The translations under genes and the position numbers were made by a program. Shown here piece by piece: positions 9,639 to 21,599 of a stretch of DNA of 64,000 nucleotides; within the stretch, counting starts at the first letter, position 1, and every line of letters starts with the position of its first letter. The stretch is from Gnetum montanum. Its lineage: Eukaryota; Streptophyta; Gnetopsida; Gnetales; Gnetaceae. The notes under the pieces were generated by a model. The model did not search any database. It was not told where the DNA came from and saw only the letters and a program-made list of their open reading frames with translations. Location of the stretch: positions 2,106-66,105 of the forward strand of contig MNCI01009064.1 in assembly GCA_015680685.1 (NCBI GenBank). The letters run 5' to 3'.

Positions 9639-11370
9639 TGAAATGCCACTAATTTCAGCCTAACACTTTGAAATAAGAACAACACAGAGCCTCTTGGGCT
9701 CTCAGGAGGCAAAATTTGACTAAGACATGGAACTCACGCCTAGCTTGCTCACGCTGTCAAGCTAGCTTGCCCTCAGCGTGAGTAATTCCAACAGCTTCAA
9801 AATCAAGTCACAGATGGTCCAATCTGAGGCTGCAAGCCATCCTCAAACTGTTGTCTACTTCAAATTTCAGCATTCAGGAGTTTAGATTTTGAGTCAAAGT
9901 GCACAAATTTTCTCACTCACGCTAATGGTCACGCTGGCAGCGTGAGTCTAGCGTGAGCAACTGTGAGAGCCTCAGAACTGAGTTGAAATGATTTGATTCT
10001 AAGGTGCAAGTCATCCTCAAGGTTCATTGCTAACAAGTTCAAGTCCCAGCCTCTAGAATTCCATATTTTAGGTCCAAAATTGCAAATTTTTGCAGCTCAC
10101 GCTGAGGTCACGCTGCACTCACGCTAGCAGCATGAGTCTAGTGTGAGCTGCCAAAAGTGGCTCAAAACAAGTCACTCTCAAGCTCATTTTTTGACTTGCA
10201 GATCACTCTCAAGGTCAGACATAGTTTGGAAATCATTGCACTTAAAGAGCAAGCTTCAAAAAAATCAAAATTTGATGTGAAATATGTCATTTTTAGCTCA
10301 CTCATGCTGAGGTCATGCTAAGGTCATGCTGACAGCATGAGTGCAACGTGAGTACTGGTCATGCCCAGTCAAAGGCATGCCAAAAGCATGCTGAGGACAT
10401 GCCAAGACCAAATCAACTCACACTGGGAGTCCTAGCGAAATAGGGATGCCTCAAACAGCCACAAAATCACTCAAATCGACATCCTGCAGAAATCAACCCA
10501 GAGATCGAGAAGTTTCAAGCGAGCCAGAGTTAATCTCTCTTGTTGTACATTCTCATTGTAAATTTTCAATTGTAAAATTTTCATCATTTATGACCTTCCC
10601 AAGCTCTTACACTCGAAATTGTATGTGCTTCCATGAGCGTAAGCTAGCTTGCGTAAGCCAACACACATTGTAAGATACAGTGCATCTAGTCAAGAACGTA
10701 GCCTACCCACATACGTCCAACTAACACACAGCTGTCCATCAGACATGTTTCACATGATCCATTTTCCTCTCATCTCTCAGTCGTTGATTCCATCTATGAA
10801 TTCCACACCCAAGCCTAGACAAACCTTATAAATACCCTATCAATTCACATAAATAGGGTTGGTAATTTTGAAGGTTGATGTCTTAGGAAATGTAGACCGG
10901 CAACCCTTGGACACTTGGGCACACTTGACTCCTAGCATCCAAGCACTTTTGAAACATGTCACCTCGGCGCTTGGCGCTTGACCTATCATCCACATGTGCA
11001 TCTACGCTTTGACCGGTGCACACCCTTTCTAAGCAATACAATACAGTTCATTTTTGCCTTCCATTATATTGTTTACTCTATTTTACATTCAATTTACATC
11101 TTGTTTGCAATACTACTCTGTATACAATCTGCTGGCATTTTATGCGTCACTGTTACATTTCGAACATCCGTTACGATAACCCCAACACAAGCCATAGCTT
11201 ACGTTCAAGGAAGTCCTTGGTTGATTTGCGTGCAGACCATCCAAGGCACTCTGCCTTTGTTTTCTTCTCCAGCTTGCCCTCATGCAAAGGTAAGGTCAGC
11301 TATACCCGTCCGGTGATCCCTCAGTATTTTTTTCCCTTCCAGCCTTACACCAATGATTTCGGTCAGTACA
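9639..11370 (+). mobile_element. 3' LTR of Tat-A
   Basis: Starts TGAAATGCCACTAATTT, matching the Tat-B LTR start TGAAACACCATAAAATTTT. The right part aligns with the Tat-B LTR through gaccatccaaggcactctgc (about 11,239-11,258), and both approach their ends with a tttcgatcgcaaca / tttcggtcagtaca similarity. The exact end is uncertain. No open frame here looks real. The copy is followed by sequence I assign to element D. Confidence 0.75.
9728..10834 (+). promoter_or_regulatory. Tat-A LTR: ctcacgct words upstream of a TATA box
   Basis: Between 9,728 and 10,430 the U3 region holds repeated ctcacgct / agcgtgag words, often as facing pairs (for example gctcacgctgtcaa...ccctcagcgtgag). A TATA box, cttataaata, lies at 10,825-10,834. 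The same word makes up the array in the antisense-gene intron of this element. A regulatory role is inferred from placement only. Confidence 0.6.
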
Positions 11371-13549
11371 ATACCTGCCATTACTCACTAGAAACTTATC
11401 CTAAAGTTAGATATAAATGGACAAAGTTGCATTAGAAACATTGCAGGGTGACCAAGAGTAAATTAGCTACCATTGCAAAACTTGAGTGTCACATTATAAA
11501 ATTTTATTCAAGTGGATGTATTACAAAATGATAAAAGAACTAGATAGACATCAAAGTTTACAAAATTACAAAATTTTTCAAAAATCTACCAATGATGAAT
11601 CTTTAGGTTACCACTAGCAATGGTAATTTTTTCAACCTTAGTTATTATGTTGGATCTTCTCTTTTTATGCAAACTTTTCAAATGCTAGACTAAAATTTCC
11701 TCTGATCAATCCATGGGTTTCTAGCTATCAAATATGTAATATTTGAGCTTTAGCTTTTGCATCTACTATTTTTCCATGTGCATGTCCTCCTCTTAGTCTC
11801 TTTTTCATTTCTTGCAAAAGACCTTCGATCTAAGGCATTCATTTTAGCATCATTTGCAATAATCAAAGGATCAATGTTAGTTTTGGTAATTTTTCATCAA
11901 TGATTAATCCTTTTTGAATTCTTAGTTAGCTCAAAATTCAAAAAAAAATAGATTTAAGCTTAAGGTGATTACAAACTAATGTTCCCCAAGGCTCTAAGAT
12001 AATGAAAATCATCAAGTTTTTTTTAGTAATTTTAATGATTTTTACTATTAGTGATCATAATTTTCAAAAATGGGATGCCAGAAAAATTTTAAAAATTACA
12101 TACTTAGCCCCTATGACAAATGAGCTCAACTTCAGAAGCTCACATGTTTTTGAATAACTATAATCAAATGTTTAGTTTGGAAGATATTGCAAATGCATTG
12201 AAATATTAAAAATCATGAGATTTCAAGGTGGCTAAGAAATATAAAATTTGGAGGATATTTCAATATAAAAGCATTAAAAATTAATCAAAATTAATGACAA
12301 GTAGTCCCAAAATCATGCATAGATTTAGAAAGGTTACCCATAATGTCTTTGAAGATGTGAGGTTTTAGTTCAGAGCCATGATCAACAAAATTCATGCAAG
12401 TGGATCCTCCCCAAAGTAGGCTCCTACCGTAATGCCCTTTCATAACCACTTCTATAGATGTCTATAGACACCTTAGAAGTTAAATCTAGATCATGACATT
12501 ATTCTAAACAACACACAACTACCTTGGTCAGGATTTTGCATTATACTATACAAAACCATTAGGCACATAATTACATGTAGCAATGAGGTAAATAATGGAA
12601 TGATAAGAGATTGTAGAGATTAGGATGTGAGGCACCCTATCATGTCCACAATAGGTTTTAGTGTCAATTATGATTAAAATTACCATCATACCTATCTATC
12701 CATGTTTCAAGCTAAGTTCCAACCTTTGCCAGTGACATCTCATTGCATCATCCCGAACTTACCACCATACGACAATCAAAACCAAATGAAAACATCAGTA
12801 CTTAAGAAAAGAAAACAAGAAAGAAATTTTCATTAATTAATTACTTAAATGTTAGAATTTGAGGAAACTTGGCCATTGTTTAGAGGGGTATCTTCAGGCA
12901 TAGATAACATGTCTTTCTAGCTCCATATCCAATGCTAATCCCATCAAAGGAGTACCTTCATACACGAATAACATGTCTTTTCAATCATATAATGAGACTA
13001 GTCAAAGAGACCTTTGGGATTCCTAGAAGTAGCCTACCTTTAGGTAAGGGTAACCTATCTTTCCAATGATATCCTAGAAATCAATTTCTTTTATGAATTA
13101 ATTAATGAGTGCCTTGTGCTTTTCTTGCCAAAAGAATACCTTCAAGCATGCGTAATATGTCTTTTTAGTAACATGACAAGACAACACTTATTCCACAACA
13201 TGCTTCCATAAAAATTAAAACATGAGAAATGATATAAACACATGGAGTAGTAAGACCCATAGAAAAAATGCAAAAAATTAGCAAATCCCCTTGATGTCAC
13301 ATCCTTTTTCATTTTCCCTTGGTCCTTCTTCTTTTCTTCAACGCATAATGATCCTGAGTTAATTTTAGTTTCATGTGAGAAGAACCATATTACTTTCATC
13401 ATAAAGACATCTTATTTATAAAAACTAGAGGGATGGATTGTGTGGTTTCACTACTTCATACAATTATGTATCTAATCATCTTGATAGCATAGGACAAAGA
13501 CCTAACATATGGTGTTGACTTTTGCATCATGATTTGCAACATTATTAAC
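11371..13549 (-). other. 3' non-coding region of element D
   Basis: No gene. Read on the minus strand it shares a landmark with the C2 3' region: gcctactttggggaggatcc-acttgcat (minus strand, plus positions about 12,386-12,413), found in C2 near 55,775. It also holds three spaced copies of a taccttca...taacatgtctttt phrase at about 12,886, 12,953 and 13,137. The open frame at 13,142-13,402 is low-complexity and unlikely to be real. Confidence 0.6.
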
Positions 13550-16205
13550 AAAAACAAGGCCCATCACTTTCATGTCACTCTTTAGATAGGACAATAGATA
13601 GATGTTAACACAAACTAACACTAGATACATTAACACGTATTAGCACTTGAGATGTTATACTTGGGAGGCCCCAAGCCCCTTCCCTCCCATGGGGATCCTA
13701 GGTCCCCATCATTCCTTTCCTTGGGGGCCCCAAGTCCCTCCCCTCACTTGGGGGCTCGAGGCCCCTCACTTTTAACTTTGGAGCCCCATAGCGACATCAC
13801 ACAAAGCTGCAATGGAAGGGTGCTACCTCCATCAAAAAAGGAGCCACAATGACATCACACCAGAAGCTGTTATCTCAAGGTGCTACCTATAGGGGTTAGG
13901 GAGTGATAGCAAAATCACCCAAAGCAGTAGTGGGAGGGTGCTACCATCTTGCATATAGTGAGAGCCATAGTGATGACATCACCCCTAAAGCTACAGTGGA
14001 AGTATGCCATAACTTAGGGTTCCCATAAACTTACTTGAGGGAAAAAGGCCCCTCACTTTCATGTCACTCTTTAGGCTATAGATATAGCTTGTTGAGAACA
14101 TCAAACATTTAATGCATGCTTATCAGTCAAACATTCTAAATGCCCTAATAGCCTCATAGTTTACCATAATTAACTCCCCAAAAATCCAAATAGTAGGGCC
14201 TCTCTACAATAGGCCCCAAATTTAAGGGTGATCTTGTTGATTAGAGAGTGAGGATCTCACAATCCTGGGTAAGGTAATTGGAGTTATGTCATTAATCAAA
14301 AATTAGCTCATTGGTCTTCGACCAAAAGGTTTGAATCATCTTACCACACCATGAGTGAGCCATAGAGGAGGTTTTCACTATCTGGGATTTTCATACCTAA
14401 GAATTTTTCTTTTAATATAGATGATGATAAAATGATACTTTTTCACACTCCAGATGGACCTATAAAACCTTAAACTTGGGGGGCCCATAGCTCCCTCTAG
14501 AAGGTTTTTCCAAGGCATGTTTTCACACTTCACCCCCACCTTCCTCCAAGAGGTTTGTCATTATCCAGTATGACTTATTCACATCAAAGAATTTCCATTT
14601 ATAATATATGATTACAAAATGACACTTTTTCATACCCTAGAGGGAAAAAGGCTCCTCACTATTAAGTAGATATTATATACATAATAATAGCAAGTTAAGG
14701 TGTCAACTTGGGTGCCCCATAAAACCTTGGGGGCCCCATAGCACCATATACAACTTGGAAGCCCCATAGCTAAGGTCTATAACATTGTCTCATCTTCAAC
14801 TTTTCAAGATGAACCGCACTAATTTTAGACACAACAATTTTCTACGATTCATCTCTAAAAGTTGAAGATGAGACGATGTTGTAAACCTTAGCTAGGGGGC
14901 CCCCAAGTTTTATATAATGCTATGGAGCCCCCAAGTTGACACCTTGACTTGCTATTATTATGTATATAATATCTGCTTAAGAGTGAGAAGCCTTTTTCCC
15001 TCTAGGATGTGAAAAAGTATCATTTTATAATCATATATTATAAATGGAAATTCTTTTATGCGAATAAGTCATCTCAAACAATGACAAACCTCCCAGAGGG
15101 AGGTGGGGTGAGGTGTAAAAACACATCCTAAACAAACCTCCCAGAGGGAGCTATGGGGCCCCCAAGTGTAAGGTTTTATGGATCCCTCTAGGTCTAAAAA
15201 AGTATCATTTTATCATCATCTATATTAAAAGAAAAATTCTTGGATGCAAAAATCCCGAATGGTAAAAACATTCCCTATGGCTCACTCATGGTGTGGTAAG
15301 ATGATTCAATCCTTTTGGTTGAAGACCAATGAGCTAATGTTTGATTAATGACATAACTCTCTTTGCCTTACCTATGCTCATGAGATCCTTACTCTCTAAT
15401 CAATAAGCTCACCCTTAAATTTGGGGCCCATTGTAGAGAGGCCTTTCTATTGGAATTTCTAAGGAGTCAGTTGTGGCCAACTATGAGGTTGTTGGGGCAT
15501 TTACAATGGCTAACCGGTAGGCATGCATCACATGTCTAATGTTCTTGGTAGGCTATATCTATAGCCTAAAGAGTGACATGAAAGTGAGGGTCCTTTTACC
15601 CCCAAGTAAGTTTATGGGGCCCCTAAGTTATGGCACACTCCCACTACAGCTTTAGAGGTGATGTCGTCGTTGTGGCTTCCACTATATGCAAGGTGGTAGC
15701 ACCCTCCCACTATTGCTTTAGGTGATTTTATTATTGCTCCCTAACACCTATAGGTAGCACCCTGAGACAACAACTTTGGTGTGATGTCACTGTGGCTCCC
15801 TCTTTTGATGGAGGTAGCACACTCTCATTGCAACTTTGTGTGATGTCACTATGGGGCCCCTAAGTTAAAAGTGAGGGGCCTAGGATCCCCAAAGGGGGGG
15901 AGGGGCCTAGGATCCCCAAAGGGGGGAAGGGGCCTAGGGCCCCAGACAAAAGAAATGATGGGGTCTTGGGGTTCCCAAGTTAAAAGTGAGGGGTTTGGGG
16001 TCCCCAAGAAATGATGGGGGCCTAGGGCCCCTAAGTTAAAAGTGAGGGGCTTGGGGCTCTGAAGTTAAAAGTGAGGGGCCTAGGACCCCTAAGTATAATA
16101 GCTCAAGTGTTAATACATGTTAACGTATCTAGTGTTAATTTATGTTAACATCCATCTATTGTCTAGTCTAAAGAGTGACATGAAAGTGAGGGGCATTTTT
16201 TAACA
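13550..16205. mobile_element. Foldback (long inverted repeat) element
   Basis: Two arms of about 1.25 and 1.36 kb are inverted copies of each other around a loop of about 30 nt (about 14,814-14,843). Outer ends match: tcactttcatgtcactcttt near 13,566 faces its complement near 16,170-16,190. Inner ends match: tctcatcttcaacttttcaa near 14,789 faces its complement near 14,855-14,875. The tcactttcatgtcactcttt segment also occurs inside each arm (about 14,056 and 15,567). No transposase is seen. It could be a non-autonomous DNA element with very long terminal inverted repeats. I could not settle a target-site duplication. Confidence 0.85.
15850..16095. repeat. G-rich minisatellite in the right foldback arm
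   Basis: Repeated unit of roughly 25-40 bp built from ctaagttaaaagtgaggggc and ggcctaggatccccaaag phrases. It makes the right arm longer than the left, where the corresponding part (13,660-13,790) has fewer copies in inverse form. The expansion probably arose after the arms formed. Confidence 0.75.
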
Positions 16206-16399
16206 CACAAAAAATAACTCAAGAAAAGAAAAATAATAATAAGAAATAAAACATGTATTAAGAATTGGAAAATTTTGAAGAAATAGAAAAAGATAAAAAA
16301 AATGTAAAATGAAAAGTGAGAATGCACTTATTAATTATTAATTCAAGATGAGGCATCTTCCCCATGAATAAACTCATGGGTGAGCATTCAGAAAATGTA

Positions 16400-19258
16400 C
16401 ACATTTCCTTGATTATACACAATAACTTAACCATTTATCATCTTTAGTTATTTAATTTTTCTTTTGCTTACACATTTAACATTGATGATAATTAGGTTTC
16501 GGTCATTTGAAGACATATTTTGCTGGAGTAGAAGACCTTTTTTTAGAGGATCTTGATATGTTTTCTTTTTGATTTTCTATATTGGTTTTTGAGTCACCTT
16601 ATTTAACATTTTCTTCTAGTGTATAGTTAGAGTGTAAGATGTCATTTTCAAAGTTCTCTATTTGGTTCATTTTCTTAGGACAAGAGCTAATAAGTGTGCT
16701 AGATGTTTTCAAGCATCTTTTGGATGGTTTAGTATTCTCATTTTCTAGCCACTAGATGTCTTTTGATTTAGTGAATATTATATAAACATGTTTTTGCATA
16801 CCTGCTTATTCCTCAAGCTTGTTGTGGATTAGTATAGGATCATGTTAAAAATTTGAATTTTCAGCCCACACCTGCATCCTTTATCATTATTAGTAATGCA
16901 TGGAATTCTCAATCTCTCCACAATGTCATGTTTAGCCATGATGTTTTGTATTGGACTAGTAATGATTGTTGGCTTTTGCGTAAGATTAGAAGACATTATT
17001 TTTGTGAGGAATGAAGTTGCAACAAATTGGCCTTGTGCTAATTTTGATGAGCTCGTAGGCCTACTATTTGTATTCATATGTGTGGGAATTATTCTAAAGG
17101 ATGAAAGTTTTCAAGACTTGTTCTTAGGTTTAGTACAGCTATTGTCCTTTTGTATGTTCACAACACAAGTTGCATTTTTTTTTATTGAGATTATGTTGTT
17201 AATTCTTTTTTCATTGTTGATGGTGACATATGTTGGAGGCAAGTATGACAGTATTTAGGATGTGATAGATGATAAAAGACATGGAATGGTGATCCCATAG
17301 GAGATGTTGCAGGTTGATGATATTCAAGAGTATAGTAGTAGTACGTTGAGGCATGGGTAGTAGAACCATTTAGAGAAACAAGTTGTTGAACATGATATCC
17401 ATAAGGATTCACTTCGTAATAGGGATATTGCTGGCTTGGTGATGACATCTCCCATGACTATGGGTTTTTCCATTATTATTGATAATAGTCTCGAGGTTGA
17501 TAAGAAGTTCCACTTGGATAGTACTATTGGTTGTAGGACTGCCTATAATTGCTTTGTGGATAAAGAATCTCCTAGGCATTTTCTTTTCCACAAACTTGGG
17601 ATTCAAATCAAAAGCCCTAGACTATTATAAATGTAACACAACTAGGTAATAGCACATTAAATGTTCATATTGATAGATGTCACATCCATCCTTCTCCTCT
17701 AAATCTAATTCTACAATCTCTTCTACTATAACTACTTTCCCTTTTTTCTAACAAGTGTTCCTACTTTTTTTTTTGTTATTTTTTCCTTTTCTTATCTTGT
17801 TCAGTTGATCCTACTTGTTGAATCTTCTCCTCTATGATTTTCAATTTGGTTGTAACTTTTTCATCCATCAATTCTCGCATCTTATCTATCCTTGCTTTCA
17901 ATCTCAGTGATAGACTTTTTTAGTAGTAAGATTTTGTATAAAATCATCTCATCAAGAGACACTTCTTCTTTCTAATTATAAATATGAACCTTCTTCTTGT
18001 AAAGAGTTGATTCCTAGTTATATTCCTCTATGCTCCCCATTTTAAACAGCTTTTCTTCCTCTTTTGCCATTTGTTCAATTAGCCTTTGTATCCAATGGAC
18101 TCTTAACTCTAATAATTTTTCTTGGGCTTAGATCCCAAGGATCTTTCTTATTTTGTTACAAAGCCCATCTATGATTTGATTAAGCTACTCTTTTTGAGAA
18201 AATTCATGGTCTAGGCATTTATGTAGTAGAGAATAGTATTTTCCCAAAGTTGCATTAAGGAATTCATGATTTTCTTACTTTCATCTTTGGATTTGTTTTC
18301 TTAGATTAGACACTCTTGAATAGATTTGGTATTTCTTGTTGAAGAGTTCAAGCATAGTACTAGTGGATTGAATCTGGTTCTAACAATCTACTCCAACTTT
18401 CAGCTTTATTTATTAATGTTTTAGGGAAGATCATAACCTTTTTCCACTTACTTTCAATATTTTGCAAGGAACAGACATCATGAAAGGCTTGTAAATGATG
18501 TTGTGCATCTGAATTGTAGCCTCCCTCAAATTTAGGAATGTTATTCATTTCAAGTCATTTGATGAAAATTTCCCTTTAATGCCTATGAGGTATTCTAACT
18601 ACCTTTCTAATCTATATCATGCTTTGAGTGGTCAATAATGATTCATCATCATTAAATATTTCATGATCATAATTTCTATTTCTATTTTTTCAATTATGAT
18701 GGTCTTGTCTATGTTTCCTTTCGTTTCTTATATCTTATATTTGATCCCTCTTTCTATTTCTATCTTAACCACTTAGTGTAGCTATATCTTCATACCTACA
18801 TCCATATTTGTTAGATATAGACAGTAAAGATAAAGAGGAAGATGATGAATTGGAAGAATCACCATGGCTCCTATATCTCCCCCTATGGTTCCTTAGTTCA
18901 TTTCTTCTAGGTTTCTTGAAGATCCTAGGCATTAAAGCCCTTTGTATTCTAGGACTTATTCCATCTCCTCTAAGATTGTCTGTGATAACTGAATGTAGCC
19001 CTTGAATCTAGTAAGGATCTAAGTGAGCATATGATATTCTTGATTATAATTGTTGGCTCTAATTCTCTTCATTATATATCCTATCATTACTCCTACCAAT
19101 GTTCTCATTGTGTGATTGACTATCAACCCTATGTGAAGAAGACATGCATTTAGTTAATAATGTGTGTGAGACTTAAAATATTACTTTATTCTTAGAAGAT
19201 GGATTATGAATGCTTTTCTAGTAATCATTTATAATATAACTAATCTAGATCATTAACA
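16400..19258 (-). pseudogene. gag: Element D gag and spacer, decayed
   Basis: Minus-strand gag, the structural protein that packages element RNA. The core at 18,548-18,360 reads NNIPKFEGGYNSDAQHHLQA, matching C2 (INNIPRFEGGYNSD) and C3. Upstream (about 18,870-18,560) is a serine-rich then R/D/N/H-rich linker as in C2 and F. Downstream come DGCDIYQYEH (17,684-17,661), an Athila-family box also in C2, E and F, and a Y/P/H-rich low-complexity stretch (17,448-17,191). Many stops and frame changes. Past about 16,830 I see no recognisable protein. Confidence 0.75.
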
Positions 19259-19261
19259 CCA

Positions 19262-19279
19262 TCCCTGGCAACGACGTTA
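19262..19279 (-). promoter_or_regulatory. Primer binding site of D (tRNA-Asp type)
   Basis: The minus strand after the LTR end CTCATCA reads g then taacgtcgttgccaggga. This matches 14 of 18 positions of TGGCGCCGTTGCCGGGGA, the complement of the plant tRNA-Asp 3' end used by Athila. All four mismatches are G-to-A or C-to-T. Confidence 0.8.
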
Positions 19280-19280
19280 C

Positions 19281-20255
19281 TGATGAGCAATGAGTGTCTT
19301 GTACACCCATTCACACGAATCACAATCGTGTATGCATGATTTAGTTAAATTTTATGGATGAGACTAGTATGGCACCTAGATTATTAAGCATCGATCACAA
19401 GTCACTGTCTTACCACATGAACTAGAGGTAGCTCTATCACGCATAGTTTATTCTAATATGAAGCATATGATTATTGATGTTTTGCAGTTATGGCTAAGTT
19501 CTATGAAAGTATCAAAATTAATTATTTAATTAATCTAACTAATAACAACAAGATAAATCCTAGAGTATCCTAAAAATAATGAGTGTCCATTCCTAGCTTG
19601 CCATACATGTCTTGAACTCATGTACCCACTGATAAGATTACCAAGTGTTATGCTATTAGAGAAATCATGTAGTAATGTTGTTGGGATTACCAAGTAAATA
19701 CATGTTTACGCTCGAAACTAGTTTCACTCATTTTTCCAATTAATTAATATGCATGAAAATATAAATATTAACTAAGAACATAGAAAGTAAATTGTACTGA
19801 AAATAAATCTATTCTAAGTCAAGGTGTTGTAATAAATATAAATTAATCTCAATCTTGTTGCCATTCATGAAATGCATCTAGGTATAATGCTACTCAAATA
19901 AGATGCCATGGAATTGACAAACTATTTGTTAAGATTATGAAAAAATATATCAGAGTTTACCTACACTATTAACCAAATGGTGCCAAATACATTATGGATG
20001 CTCACATATTTATAGGAAAATAAAGGTACTGTATCGATTCATATGTGTTAATGCACTTGGTTGCATTGACAAGGATACGTTGACATAGCTAAGTTATAGC
20101 AGATGTGACATAGCATATATGATATAGTAGATGCAATGTAGCATGTACAATATAGTAGCCAACCAAGATGTGTCGATGACGATGTGTCGATGCAAAAGTG
20201 ATGTAGCATCTATGATATTGCAATTGACTGATATACTTGACAAAATCATGTTTCA
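19281..20255 (-). mobile_element. 5' LTR of element D
   Basis: About 975 bp. On the minus strand it starts TGAAACATGATTT and ends TTGCTCATCA next to the PBS. It has a TATA box (cctataaata, plus 20,005-20,015). Upstream of it is a repeat-rich block (plus about 20,100-20,225) with phrases such as catcgacacatcg twice and ctatatcatatatgctat. The layout equals that of the C1, C2 and C3 LTRs. Confidence 0.8.
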
Positions 20256-21590
20256 GTACTAGGTGATGAATTTTTTCTCAAAGGTAAAAATTAAGACACA
20301 TCATAAATAAACTATGCAACAAAACTAAGGAGACTCTTGGGATTTATATCCAAGAGAGACTTTTAGAAATAAGTATCATAGAATTAAAAGGTTGATTGAT
20401 TAGGTTACTAAGAAGGAAGTAGAGTTAAAGAATAGGAAAAGGACATAAGAGTATAATAAAGATACCTCTCTTTGTAAAAAGGAAGCACATGCTTAGGATG
20501 AAAGGTAGGATAAAGATCCTATGGAGAATGTGAGTTATCAAAAGACATTTTTGATTCAAAAATTAGTTTTGGACATTACTGTAAAGGTGGAAAATTGTGG
20601 AACTAAATGGATGAGAAATTCACAACTTCATTCAAAATAGTAAAGAATAAAATAGAGTAGGCCCTTGCATGAGATAAAGAGAGATATAATAAGAAAGAAG
20701 CAAGGAAGGACATATATAGCCAAAAAGGAAAAGTTACTGAAGTGGAAAAGATTGTTGACTTGGATTTTGATGATGATGAATGTGATTTGTGCCAGTATGA
20801 ATATCCTAAGGAATGTTGCTCTATAATGTTACATCTACAAGATTCAACAACATATGAATTGAATCTAAAGTTCACGAAAACTTAGATGCTTAGGAGATTG
20901 CATTGTTTGCAAGGTAACTATAAGTAGTTTTACAATCAACAATATGATCCAAATAAAGCTCTGCCTCAACCTCATTAGTATTATTAGTGGTGGAAAAGCC
21001 CATAATCATGGAGATTCCACCTCCACAATAGCAATATCCTTACAGGTAGCTAAATTCTTATGGATATTATGTCTAACTACTTGTTTCTTCAAGTGATATA
21101 ACTACTCAAACTTACTTCTCCCACTACTATTATCCACCTAAATACCATAGGTCTTCTACTCCAAGACTCGAATCACTCTACTACCCTTTTCATTCACTTC
21201 TTGTACATTCTCAACCATCATATGCTCCTCTTCCTTCAATGCCAGCCACTCATATGCAAGTTGAGATACCTTTTTAGCTACATCTATAAAATGATACTAT
21301 AACTATGAACATACAAGTTGATAATAGTTTAACCATTTCTAAATGTAAGTCTTGGAAGTACCCTTTCTTTAGACCTACCAATTCACCTAAACATATGCAA
21401 GCATTAGTGGATGACAAAGAAGTAGAGTAAAAAGCTACTAGAAGTTATAAACAAATGTTCAAAATCCTTTGTCTAGTCAAATAAGGATGAATCCATGCAT
21501 ATGCCATCATAAAACATAGATCTAACCATTAGGCCAAAACACCAACCATAATGGAAGTTGAATATAAAGATAAAATAAGTTATAAAAAGA
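20256..21590 (+). pseudogene. gag: Element E gag C-terminal part and linker
   Basis: Starts abruptly next to the D LTR with the end of an Athila-like gag: NKTKETLGIYIQERLLE aligns with NETRETLGMYAPVQLYEL of C3. At 20,781-20,807 it has CDLCQYEYP, followed by MLHLQ, the same box as C2. Beyond that a proline/tyrosine-rich linker is readable only in pieces (about 20,930-21,250). All frames are heavily broken. The missing N-terminal half should lie on the far side of D and its nested guests, outside the window. Confidence 0.7.
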
Positions 21591-21599
21591 GAAACTAAA

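Larger units (their letters stand above)
1375..11370 (+). mobile_element. Tat/Ogre-like retrotransposon Tat-A, 5'-truncated
   Basis: Order visible: antisense gene (exons 3-1 on the minus strand), spacer, pol, tandem array, stem-loop and polypurine tract, 3' LTR. Its 5' LTR and gag-protease are not in the window; C1 sits at the left edge. The Tat/Ogre assignment rests on RT wording such as FMDGFSGYNQ and MTPWGTFCY, a second RNase H, and the same modular order as Tat-B. On the right it abuts the minus-strand element D, which it probably entered. The right boundary at about 11,370 is inferred by alignment to the Tat-B LTR end and may be off by several bases. Confidence 0.8.
11371..20255 (-). mobile_element. 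Athila-like element D, minus strand, lacking pol
   Basis: Minus-strand element with a 5' LTR (20,255-19,281), tRNA-Asp-type PBS, gag and Athila spacer (19,258 to about 16,400), then a foldback insertion, then 3' non-coding sequence down to 11,371 where Tat-A begins. I find no RT, RNase H or integrase, so it is deleted or non-autonomous. Its gag relates to C2, E and F. On its right it interrupts the gag of E at 20,256. Its 3' LTR is not visible and would lie beyond Tat-A, outside the window. Confidence 0.7.

Noticed and set aside
13652-13852. Proline-rich open frame
   Set aside because: Consists of the C-rich minisatellite units of the foldback arm.
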